Positions 1 to 5,732 of a stretch of DNA of 5,732 nucleotides are shown here, in pieces. Numbering within the stretch: position 1 is the stretch's first letter; every line of letters begins with the position of its first letter. The stretch is from Actinomycetota bacterium (lineage in GTDB: Bacteria > Actinomycetota > Actinomycetes > Actinomycetales > Actinomycetaceae): NCBI GenBank assembly GCA_019425105.1, contig JAHYYD010000149.1, forward strand, positions 1-5,732. Direction: 5' to 3'. Below the pieces are notes generated by a model that had not been told where the DNA came from, ran no database searches, and saw only the letters and a list, made by a program, of their open reading frames with translations. A program made the translations under genes and the position numbers.

Positions 1-1422
1 GGCCTCTACCTGCGCCTCAAAGTCGCCCCCATCGTCCCCGCCCTCGCGGCCACGGTCGCCGTCGGCGCGCTCGCCGATATCTCCTCCCTTCCCGAGGACG
101 TGCGCGCCCGCGCGCGCACCCTCTCCGACGACATGGGCACCGCGATCAGCGAAAAATCGCAGCGAATCTTCTTCGATACCCCCGGCCTCGACACCCTCCT
201 CATCCGCTCCCTCTCCCACGTCGCCCGGCGCACCGCGACCGTGGGGCGCGCCTGGGCGCGAACGGTTGTCGCCGTCGGCGCGGACAAGGACGGGCGCATG
301 GCCCGCATGCTGCCCCTCATCCCCAGGCGCGGATACGACGCCCTCATGACCGGCATGCTCACCATCGGCACCGCCGTGGGTGCCCTGCGCGGCGGCACCG
401 TCCACGTCGCCTTGCTGCGCGACTCCGACGCAGACCCCGCCTTCCAGGACCCGCTCCCCGGCCACCCCGAAGCCCAAATCCGCCGCGTCGACGCGCCCGA
501 ACAGCTCTCCGACATGTGCGCCGACATCGACGAACTCTACTGGTCGCGCACCATCGGCCCCGCCGTCAAAATCACCCGCGTCGGTGAGGGCGAGGCGCGC
601 CGCTGGCTCCTCTCCTTGGTCGGCACCGAGTCCATGACCTGGCGCTCCACAAACAACCCCGCCGACGTCGAGACAAACATCCGCCTCATGCTCGGCCTCG
701 AAAGCGCGATGAGCGTCGGCGTCGTGAGCGTGCTCCACGCCGCCATGGAACGCGACGGCGTGCCCGCCGAGCGGTGGACGCGCGAGCCCGTCCTCATCTG
801 CGGCCACTCCCAGGGCGGGATCGTCGCCGCCGCCCTCGCCTCCGTGCCCGCCGACGAGGCCGGAGTCAACGTCGCCGGAATCCTCTCCACGGGCGGCCCG
901 AACCGGCGCATCCGCGTGCGCCCCGACGTGGTGACCGTCGCCGTCTACCACGACCAGGACGTCATGCCGAGCCTCGACGGCTCGCCCGACCGCGCCCCCG
1001 ACCGGCGCGTCACCGTCGGACGCAGCCTCGTGCGGCCTCGTACCCGACCCCTCTACTACGCGCACTCCTCCTCGACCTACACGGAGACCGTGCGCCTCCT
1101 CGAGCGCAAAGTGCGCGTCACCCCGTGGGGTCGGCTCGCCTCGGCGATGGCCGCCCTACAGGACTTCATGCCCACCCCGGGCGAGCCGACGCGCGTCATG
1201 CACTTTGAGATCTGGCAGGACATCCTCACCCCCACCGCCGAAGGCACGTGGGACACGGTCGCCGCGCTCGAACGAGCCAGCTCCTACGAACCCGCCACCT
1301 ACCACATCGACTACGCGGCCACGGCCCCCCGCCTGCCGCGCATCGCCCGAGCCAGACGCCGCGCGAGTATTTCCGCGCGCCTCTCCTCCGCCCTCTCCTC
1401 CCTCAGAAAGGACAGGTCATGA
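1..1422 (+). CDS. Alpha/beta-hydrolase, Lipase_3-like, partial (5' end off window)
   Basis: The frame is open from base 1, so the true start lies upstream; 473 residues are visible (numbered from the edge). A GTG at 100 is an internal candidate but nothing supports it. The last two thirds look like a serine hydrolase. A strand with V-G-T-E-S (207-211) resembles the oxyanion strand of class 3 lipases. C-G-H-S-Q-G-G (267-273) is a nucleophile elbow with Ser270. D-Q-D-V-M-P-S-L-D-G contains the probable acid Asp320, and Y-A-H-S-S the probable His355. After the domain comes about 90 residues with no recognised motif, then an Arg-rich C-terminal tail (about 444-473). No substrate can be assigned; lipase, esterase and thioesterase remain possible. 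The stop overlaps the start of the next gene (ATGA), implying an operon. It is a diverged paralogue of the hydrolase starting at 4169: strand, elbow, acid and His occur in the same order and spacing. Hydrolase fold is confident; function is not. Confidence 0.85.
   Translation, partial: GLYLRLKVAPIVPALAATVAVGALADISSLPEDVRARARTLSDDMGTAISEKSQRIFFDTPGLDTLLIRSLSHVARRTATVGRAWARTVVAVGADKDGRMARMLPLIPRRGYDALMTGMLTIGTAVGALRGGTVHVALLRDSDADPAFQDPLPGHPEAQIRRVDAPEQLSDMCADIDELYWSRTIGPAVKITRVGEGEARRWLLSLVGTESMTWRSTNNPADVETNIRLMLGLESAMSVGVVSVLHAAMERDGVPAERWTREPVLICGHSQGGIVAAALASVPADEAGVNVAGILSTGGPNRRIRVRPDVVTVAVYHDQDVMPSLDGSPDRAPDRRVTVGRSLVRPRTRPLYYAHSSSTYTETVRLLERKVRVTPWGRLASAMAALQDFMPTPGEPTRVMHFEIWQDILTPTAEGTWDTVAALERASSYEPATYHIDYAATAPRLPRIARARRRASISARLSSALSSLRKDRS
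1407..1412 (+). promoter_or_regulatory. Ribosome binding site for the membrane protein gene
   Basis: AAAGGA lies six bases before the ATG at 1419, inside the last codons of the upstream hydrolase. It fixes the start of the 225-residue protein. The longer open frame running upstream of 1419 is only overlap with the hydrolase. Confidence 0.6.
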
Positions 1423-2096
1423 CCGACCCCAACGCCCCCCTGCGCGAGGTGCGCCGATGGATGCGCGTCTCGACCCCCGTCAACAAGGCGGCCTCCTCCG
1501 GCCTGCGCGGGCGACTCCCGCAGATCGCCGGGCCCCTCATGATCGGCGCGCTCGGCGTGGGCGCCCTGGGTGCGGGCATCGCGTGGCGCGCCCTGTCCTC
1601 CACGCGCGGCACCGGGCGCACCCAGCGCTTCGTCGACCTCGCGACCGCCGCTCTTGAGTCGGGTTTCCCGCTGCGCACGAACGAGGCCGGGGCTGGTGGG
1701 GGGTCGGGTGCTGAGGGCGTGGCCGGCGAGGGCGGGGCCCGCGCGCCGCGTCGGGTCGTCCACGTCGAGGTCGGCGAGGGCTTCGGGCGCCCCTCCCTCG
1801 TGTCCATCGACGTCGTCGTGTCTGCTGCCGATGTTCTGTCGGAGCGCGAGGCCGCCACGCGCGCCCTCGACGCGATCACCCGAGCGACTTGGAACAACGA
1901 CGAAATGGCGCCCGTCAGCGTGCGCGCACGCGTCCTTCTCGCCCACGAGGAGGCCGACGACCTCGAGGCCCCCGGCGCGCAGACCGACACGGTCGTCGAC
2001 ATGAGCGCCCTCGGCTTCGCCGACGAGATCGCGCGCCCCGACGAGCTCTACGACCGCTACGGCGCGCCCGAGTGCGACCCCACGTGGAGGCCGTGA
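1419..2096 (+). CDS. Single-pass membrane protein of unknown function
   Basis: This gene is not recognised; it encodes 225 residues. The ATG overlaps the upstream hydrolase stop as ATGA, with a good ribosome binding site. The N-terminus is basic and polar (residues 1-34, several Arg and Lys). A Gly/Ala/Leu-rich hydrophobic segment follows at about 36-59, a plausible single membrane helix. Next come a short region with R-F-V-D-L-A-T-A-A-L-E (70-80), a Gly-rich low-complexity linker (about 88-110), and a folded-looking C-terminal half. That half has alternating hydrophobic strands (V-V-H-V-E-V, S-I-D-V-V-V), a helix (about 140-157), and an acidic end with D-E-L-Y-D-R-Y. The positive-inside rule favours the N-terminus in the cytoplasm and the C-terminal domain outside, which is inference. 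Coupling to the hydrolase suggests a joint role, perhaps as membrane anchor or partner. The linker codons use more G- and T-ending triplets than the flanking C-rich code. Confidence 0.85.
   Translation: MTDPNAPLREVRRWMRVSTPVNKAASSGLRGRLPQIAGPLMIGALGVGALGAGIAWRALSSTRGTGRTQRFVDLATAALESGFPLRTNEAGAGGGSGAEGVAGEGGARAPRRVVHVEVGEGFGRPSLVSIDVVVSAADVLSEREAATRALDAITRATWNNDEMAPVSVRARVLLAHEEADDLEAPGAQTDTVVDMSALGFADEIARPDELYDRYGAPECDPTWRP
1689..1717 (+). other. Four-tract G-run motif (possible G-quadruplex) within the Gly-rich linker
   Basis: Four runs of three or more G (1689-1692, 1698-1703, 1706-1708, 1715-1717) are separated by loops of 5, 2 and 6 bases. This fits the usual G3+ N1-7 pattern on the coding strand, so the mRNA would carry it too. 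It coincides with codons for a Gly-rich linker. In such GC-rich DNA the motif may simply follow from the protein sequence. Whether it folds is unknown. Confidence 0.35.
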
Positions 2097-2134
2097 CCGA
2101 GCTGTGAGCCCCCGGCCTCGTCGATGCAGCCGAG

Positions 2135-2180
2135 AAACGACAAAGGGCGGCGAGGCGCGAAACCCGCGCACCCGCCGCCC
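2135..2180 (-). terminator. Rho-independent terminator of purB
   Basis: Positions 2145-2180 form a strong hairpin. An outer 8-bp stem of GGGCGGCG with CGCCGCCC is followed, after a small internal mismatch, by an inner 5-bp GC stem closing a 5-base loop. Read on the minus strand, the stem is followed at once by a T-rich tail, TTTGTCGTTT (2144 down to 2135), starting about 14 bases after the purB stop. On the plus strand the stem is not followed by T residues, so it suits purB best. It could still slow transcripts converging from the membrane-protein gene, whose stop is only 48 bases before the stem. Confidence 0.75.
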
Positions 2181-2193
2181 CAGTCGATAGGGC

Positions 2194-3651
2194 TCAGGCC
2201 TCCCAGCGCGCCAGGCGCTCGGACAAGCCGATGTAGGTCGCGGGGGTCAGCGCGAGGAGGCGCTCCTCCACCTCGGCCGGCAGACCCAGGCCAGCGATGA
2301 ACTCACGCATGTCGCGCTCGCCCACCTCGTGGCCGCGCGTCAGCTCCTTGAGGCGCTCGTACGGGTTCGCCATGCCGGTCGCGCCAGCGATCGCGGCGGC
2401 GCGCATCGCCTGCTGGACGGCCTCGCCGAGCACCGCCCAATTCGCGTCCAAATCGCGGGCCATACGAGCCTCGTTGATCTCGATGCCATCCAGGCCACGC
2501 ACCAGGTTGTCGTAGGCCAACACCGCGTGACCAAACGCGACGCCCACGTTGCGCTGCGTCGTCGAATCCGTCAGGTCACGCTGCATGCGGCTGGTCACCA
2601 GCGTCGACGCCAGCGAATCCAGCAGCGCGTTCGACACCTCCAGGTTCGCCTCCGCATTCTCGAAGCGAATCGGGTTGACCTTGTGCGGCATCGTCGACGA
2701 GCCCGTCGAGCCCTGCGCCGCCAGATTCTGGTGGAAGTAATCCATCGAAATGTACGTCCACGCGTCCGTCGCCAAGTTGTGGGCAATGCGGCCGGCGCGC
2801 GCCACGTCCGAGTACAGCTCGGCCTGCCAGTCGTGCGACTCGATCTGCGTGGTCAGTGGGTTCCACGTCAGGCCCAGGCCCTCCACGAAAGAGCGAGCCA
2901 GCGTCGGCCAATCCGCGCCCGGCACCGACACGACGTGCGCAGCCCACGTGCCCGTCGCGCCGTTGATCTTACCCAGGTACTCCGTGGCCTCGACGCGCTT
3001 GATCTGGCGGGACAGGCGGTGCGCGAACACCGCCATCTCCTTGCCGATCGTCACCGGCGTCGCCGGCTGTCCGTGCGTGTGCGCCAACATCGGGACGGCC
3101 GCCCCGGCCTCGGCGAGGCCACGCAGACGATCCAGGAGCGCGCGGATCGCGGGCAGCCACACCTGCTCGGTCGCCGCCTTAATCGTCAGCGCGTACGCCA
3201 GGTTGTTGATGTCCTCGGAAGTACAGAAAATATGGACGACCTCGCGCAGGGACGGCAGCGTCGTCCCCTCGCCCAGCTTGCCGGCCGCGGCCTCCAGATA
3301 CTCGCCGATCAGGTACTCGACGGCCTTGACGTCGTGGCGGGTGACGGCCTCGAACTCGCCCAGGCGCTTAATATGATCGGCGCCGAAATCGCGGGGCAGC
3401 GCGCGCAGGTAATCGCGCTCCGCGTCCGTCAGCGCCGGGGCGCCCGGCAGGACCGAATTGTCGAGCAGGAAAATCAGCCACTCGATCTCAACGTGGACGC
3501 GCGCGCGGTTCAGGCCAGCCTCGGACAGGTAGTTCGCCAGGGGCGAGGCGACCGCGCGGTAGCGGCCGTCCAGCGGGCTGAGCGGCTCACCCCCGCCCGC
3601 CAGGTCCGAATAGCCGTGGGCAGTGGAGAACAGTGTCATCGTGTCGCTCAT
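2194..3651 (-). CDS. purB: Adenylosuccinate lyase
   Basis: This cytosolic enzyme of purine synthesis splits SAICAR to AICAR plus fumarate, and adenylosuccinate to AMP plus fumarate. At 485 residues it resembles the E. coli-type PurB (about 456). The N-terminal S-P-L-D-G-R-Y (25-31) binds substrate. C-T-S-E-D-I-N-N lies at 143-150. T-H-G-Q-P-A-T-P (192-199) carries the catalytic His193. The fumarate lyase signature G-S-S-T-M-P-H-K-V-N-P (317-327) has the catalytic-loop Ser318. R-D-L-T-D-S-T (358-364) and the C-terminal Y-E-R-L-K-E-L-T-R-G (431-440) also match the family. The gene is intact with all key residues. The ATG at 3651 has GGGAAG eight bases upstream. Met5 (ATG at 3639) is an alternative start. 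About 15 extra residues precede S-P-L-D-G-R-Y compared with E. coli. It is transcribed alone, convergent with the left genes and divergent from the right pair. It is probably unrelated in function to the flanking hydrolases. Confidence 0.98.
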   Translation of the reverse strand: MSDTMTLFSTAHGYSDLAGGGEPLSPLDGRYRAVASPLANYLSEAGLNRARVHVEIEWLIFLLDNSVLPGAPALTDAERDYLRALPRDFGADHIKRLGEFEAVTRHDVKAVEYLIGEYLEAAAGKLGEGTTLPSLREVVHIFCTSEDINNLAYALTIKAATEQVWLPAIRALLDRLRGLAEAGAAVPMLAHTHGQPATPVTIGKEMAVFAHRLSRQIKRVEATEYLGKINGATGTWAAHVVSVPGADWPTLARSFVEGLGLTWNPLTTQIESHDWQAELYSDVARAGRIAHNLATDAWTYISMDYFHQNLAAQGSTGSSTMPHKVNPIRFENAEANLEVSNALLDSLASTLVTSRMQRDLTDSTTQRNVGVAFGHAVLAYDNLVRGLDGIEINEARMARDLDANWAVLGEAVQQAMRAAAIAGATGMANPYERLKELTRGHEVGERDMREFIAGLGLPAEVEERLLALTPATYIGLSERLARWEA

Positions 3652-3659
3652 ACCCCTAT

Positions 3660-3665
3660 CTTCCC
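3660..3665 (-). promoter_or_regulatory. Ribosome binding site for purB
   Basis: On the minus strand GGGAAG ends eight bases before the ATG at 3651. A second purine run, AGGGG, sits almost against the start codon and is too close to serve for it, but could serve the internal Met5. This favours the start at 3651. No convincing -10/-35 pair was found upstream. Confidence 0.55.
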
Positions 3666-3743
3666 AGAACGAGGGGCCATCGGGACGCCGAGTCCGCGCG
3701 GCGGTTCGTGGCGTGGGTAACGACGAGGCCGGGGCTGGGCGTG

Positions 3744-3786
3744 TCGTCCACAGGGGCTGGCAGCGCCGGGAAGTTATCCACAGGGG
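3744..3786 (+). promoter_or_regulatory. DnaA-box pair: one perfect, one degenerate, 30 bp apart
   Basis: TTATCCACA at 3774-3782 matches the DnaA-box consensus exactly. TCGTCCACA at 3744-3752 differs at two positions. Both are followed by GGGG, so TCCACAGGGG is repeated directly at 3747-3756 and 3777-3786, with start-to-start spacing of 30 bp (near three helical turns). The pair lies between the divergent purB and WXG100-like genes, where binding could affect either promoter. No AT-rich unwinding stretch and no larger box cluster is present, so a replication origin is not supported. Confidence 0.5.
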
Positions 3787-3811
3787 TCGCTGTGCGAGTG
3801 GTGGTGGGGGA

Positions 3812-3830
3812 GCACGCAGGCGTAGCGTGC
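3812..3830. repeat. Short inverted repeat upstream of the WXG100-like gene
   Basis: GCACGC (3812-3817) and GCGTGC (3825-3830) are perfect complements around a 7-base spacer. The right arm overlaps TAGCGT (3823-3828), which fits the loose actinobacterial -10 pattern TANNNT, though no good -35 lies upstream. The repeat could be a small operator at the promoter of the downstream pair. It is short enough to arise by chance in GC-rich DNA. Confidence 0.25.
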
Positions 3831-3858
3831 GAGGACAAGCAACGATTCTTCCAACGAT

Positions 3859-3863
3859 GGGAG
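3859..3863 (+). promoter_or_regulatory. Ribosome binding site for the WXG100-like gene
   Basis: GGGAG ends six bases before the ATG at 3870. It decides this start over upstream in-frame GTG codons, which would extend the protein into the DnaA-box region. Confidence 0.6.
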
Positions 3864-3869
3864 CCGACC

Positions 3870-4166
3870 ATGATCCCCGATCCCCTCAGCCCCGGCCTGT
3901 CCCTGCACGCAGCCCACGGCCTCGTCGATGGCCTGCGTGGGGTGCTCGCGGGTGCCACGTGCCCACAGTGGGTCGGCGTCGCGGGAGACTCCTACCGCAG
4001 CCGACACGGCGAGGTGACCGCGAGCGTTCAGGGAGTCCTCGACCAGATCCAGGCCGCCCTCGACCTCGTCCCCTCCTTCGACGAGGAACGCAACCGAGCC
4101 CTCGCCAGCGCGCTCGCCGACGCCTCCACCTACCAGCCCGAACTCGTCATGCTGGGAGCGTGGTGA
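3870..4166 (+). CDS. WXG100/ESAT-6-like small protein
   Basis: The protein has 98 residues, the typical size for WXG100 proteins. A first amphipathic helix (about 10-30) leads to C-P-Q-W-V-G-V-A-G-D-S-Y, with Trp34-x-Gly36 at the turn, followed by small residues and Tyr42. A second helix (about 41-67) is E-V-T-A-S-V-Q-G-V-L-D-Q-I-Q-A-A-L-D-L. This W-x-G, small-x, aromatic pattern with a heptad-like second helix is typical of actinobacterial type VII secretion substrates and chaperones. A further charged helical stretch (about 70-85) follows. No signal peptide and no YxxxD/E motif are seen in this chain; its partner downstream supplies one. The start rests on GGGAG six bases upstream. The next gene begins two bases after the stop, so co-expression is very likely. 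Family membership is inferred from pattern, not from a profile match. It could instead be another small helical-bundle protein. Confidence 0.8.
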   Translation: MIPDPLSPGLSLHAAHGLVDGLRGVLAGATCPQWVGVAGDSYRSRHGEVTASVQGVLDQIQAALDLVPSFDEERNRALASALADASTYQPELVMLGAW

Positions 4167-4168
4167 CC

Positions 4169-5732
4169 ATGGCATTCGACCCGCGCCGCGACGTCACCGT
4201 CAACTCGGGAGCATTTCGCGTCGACGTCGACGAACTATGCGCCGCGCACACCCTCATCAGCGGCGAGGAAACGCTTGCGATCGTGCCCGCCAGGCTCGCA
4301 CTCGACGCCGCCCTCGGAGAGGCGGACGCGGTCTCCGGGCTCATCCCCGAGGCCTCCGCGCGCCTCGCGTCCGCGATTACAGTGGCCCTGTCCGCCCTCA
4401 ACTCGCTCGAGACCGAGATCGATTCCCTGCGGTGGAAGCTGCAGGACACCGCCCTCACATACGCGAATGCCGAGAACGGCTCCTCCCTGTGGGAGCTCGT
4501 TCCCGGCAGCCCGATGGGGCCGAAGCTGAGCGCGCGGGGCCTCGGCGCGATGGTCGTGGGTCCCGCCGGCCTCGCGCTCACCGGAGCCTCGGCGCTCGTA
4601 CACGGCGCGCAAGACGCCTCCGCGCGCGCCGGCGCTCCCTGGCTGGCCACCCTCCTCGTGCCTGGTCTCTCATCGTTAGTCGCGGAGAAAGACGTGTGCG
4701 ACACCGTGATCGACGGGCTGCTCTTCAAGTACCACGCGGACGAGGCGTCGGGCGCGCGCTTGCAACGCGACCTCGGCAGGTTCGCCCTGGACGTCAACTC
4801 CCTTCCTGCGTTCCGAGGCGTCGCGCAGTCACTGGCTGGGCTGGGAGTGAGCCAGGACCTGAACTCGACGTCCACCCAATCCGCGTCCGGCGTCGCCGCG
4901 CTGGCCGCACCCTGGGTGTCGGTCGCCCGGTACATCGTTATGCGTGGCGACCACGGTGCCAGCTACGGGATCGCTGTTCGGGGAAAGGATGGGAACGCGC
5001 GTGTTCGTCCCAACGGCCTCGGATCCCGCATTCCTTCAAACGCCCTCGACGCGCGCACCCGATCCGCGCTCGCGGCCATGCCCGAGGCCGCACCCGACAC
5101 CCACTACGAAGGCGTCACCACCAGCGCGGATGCCATCGAGCACATCACCGACATGCACGGGGGTGACGCCGACAACGGAGAAATCGCCATCGAGGAACAC
5201 GTAACGGTGGGGGAGGACGGGGCGACGACGCGCTCGTGGACCGTCGACATCCGAGGCACCCAGTCCTTCGCCATTGGGCAGTCAGGTCCCCAGGACATGA
5301 CCACCAACCTGCAAGGCGTCGCCGGCATGAACTCGGACCAGCTCGACGCCATCAAAGAGGCCATGGATGCGGCAGGCATCGCGCCGGGCGAGGCCGTCGA
5401 ATTTGCCGGGCATTCTCAGGGAGGAATCATGGCGGCCCAAATGGCCGCAGACCCGGACGTGCGCGCCCGCTACAACGTCGTCTCCGTGGTGACAGCCGGC
5501 TCACCCACCGCGACAATCGCGCCGAGCGACGTGCCCGTCCTCGCCTACGAAAACTCCGGTGACATCGTCCCGGGCTTGGACGGGAACGCCACGCGTGGCG
5601 ACAACGTCACGACCGTCATGTTCCACGACTACGAGGCCACGTGTCACACCGACGACCCCGTGCCCTGCTCGCACAGTGCGCCCCTGTACGTCGACGAAAT
5701 CAGGAGCACCCTGGACGCCGCCCGGGCCTCGT
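4169..5732 (+). CDS. Alpha/beta-hydrolase with N-terminal ESX-substrate-like hairpin, partial (3' end off window)
   Basis: The frame stays open to the window end, giving at least 521 residues. Residues 1-104 are helical and end with Tyr98-A-N-A-Glu102, matching the YxxxD/E type VII export signal. A Gly/Ala-rich hydrophobic stretch follows (about 124-145). The hydrolase domain has strand D-I-R-G-T-Q-S-F (360-367), as in class 3 lipases, then elbow G-H-S-Q-G-G with Ser416. S-G-D-I-V-P-G-L-D-G carries Asp465 and C-S-H-S carries His502, so a complete Ser-Asp-His triad is likely. Cys492 and Cys500 precede the His and could form a disulfide outside the cell. No Sec signal peptide is visible. The ATG is chosen with GGGAG ten bases upstream; a GTG at 4163 overlapping the previous stop (GTGA) would add two residues and is equally placed. 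It follows the WXG100-like gene as its likely partner. It is a paralogue of the hydrolase ending at 1422. Substrate unknown; any further C-terminal domain is unseen. Confidence 0.88.
   Translation, partial: MAFDPRRDVTVNSGAFRVDVDELCAAHTLISGEETLAIVPARLALDAALGEADAVSGLIPEASARLASAITVALSALNSLETEIDSLRWKLQDTALTYANAENGSSLWELVPGSPMGPKLSARGLGAMVVGPAGLALTGASALVHGAQDASARAGAPWLATLLVPGLSSLVAEKDVCDTVIDGLLFKYHADEASGARLQRDLGRFALDVNSLPAFRGVAQSLAGLGVSQDLNSTSTQSASGVAALAAPWVSVARYIVMRGDHGASYGIAVRGKDGNARVRPNGLGSRIPSNALDARTRSALAAMPEAAPDTHYEGVTTSADAIEHITDMHGGDADNGEIAIEEHVTVGEDGATTRSWTVDIRGTQSFAIGQSGPQDMTTNLQGVAGMNSDQLDAIKEAMDAAGIAPGEAVEFAGHSQGGIMAAQMAADPDVRARYNVVSVVTAGSPTATIAPSDVPVLAYENSGDIVPGLDGNATRGDNVTTVMFHDYEATCHTDDPVPCSHSAPLYVDEIRSTLDAARAS

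Noticed and set aside
100..102. GTG as the start of the left hydrolase
   Set aside because: The same frame is open back to base 1 with coding-like sequence, including a hydrophobic Ala/Val-rich stretch. No ribosome binding site precedes this GTG.
1311..2171. 286-residue open frame on the minus strand
   Set aside because: It is antisense to the coupled membrane-protein gene and the hydrolase end, has Arg/Gly-rich composition, and runs through the purB terminator hairpin.
2329..3720. Long 463-residue open frame on the plus strand
   Set aside because: It lies antisense to purB, which is intact with all catalytic motifs. The antisense product is Arg/Gln/Val-rich with no recognisable domain, as expected for a shadow frame in GC-rich DNA.
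3744..3786. Replication origin
   Set aside because: Only one perfect DnaA box and one degenerate copy are present, with no AT-rich element and no dnaA, dnaN or parA genes nearby.
4676..4678. TTA leucine codon as a bldA-type regulatory codon
   Set aside because: bldA control is established for Streptomyces. Nothing here points to that genus, and a single rare codon is not evidence.
4147..4935. 262-residue minus-strand and 309-residue plus-strand (4237-5166) open frames
   Set aside because: Both overlap the N-terminal part of the right-hand hydrolase. The hydrolase frame is uninterrupted from 4163 to the window end, follows a ribosome binding site and contains clear motifs. The others are Arg/Ser/Ala-rich shadows.

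Overview
The window is high-GC DNA, with strong C/G preference at third codon positions, and looks like an actinobacterial chromosome. The PurB sequence and the overall gene style suggest an Actinomycetaceae member such as Schaalia or Actinomyces. That family placement is inference from memory; 'actinobacterium' is much safer. Coding density is high. No stretch over 300 bases lacks a gene, and the only sizeable gaps are 97 bp (2097-2193) and 218 bp (3652-3869). No tRNA, rRNA, CRISPR or insertion sequence was seen.

Layout. (1) Positions 1-1422 (+) hold the 3' part of a serine alpha/beta-hydrolase with a G-H-S-Q-G nucleophile elbow; it enters from beyond the left edge. (2) Its stop overlaps the start of a 225-residue single-pass membrane protein of unknown function (1419-2096, +), so the two are probably translationally coupled. 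(3) A GC-rich hairpin with a T-rich tail on the minus strand (2135-2180) ends purB. (4) purB (2194-3651, -) is an intact housekeeping adenylosuccinate lyase. (5) A 218-bp divergent intergenic region carries a perfect DnaA box and a degenerate copy exactly 30 bp away. (6) A 98-residue small protein with a WXG100-like W-V-G hairpin (3870-4166, +) is followed two bases after its stop by (7) a second, larger alpha/beta-hydrolase (4169 to the right edge, +, at least 521 residues).

How the genes fit together. The two hydrolases are diverged paralogues. They share the Ser elbow, a D-[IV]-x-P-x-L-D-G motif, a following His with nearly the same spacing, and a Lipase_3-like G-T-[EQ]-S strand. They lie on either side of purB. 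The right-hand one starts with a roughly 100-residue helical hairpin ending in Y-A-N-A-E, which fits the YxxxD/E signal of type VII (ESX) substrates. Immediately upstream is the W-x-G partner candidate. The most interesting reading is therefore a type VII secretion-style substrate pair in which one partner carries a lipase/esterase-like domain. This is a hypothesis from motifs and gene order. No ESX machinery genes lie in the window.
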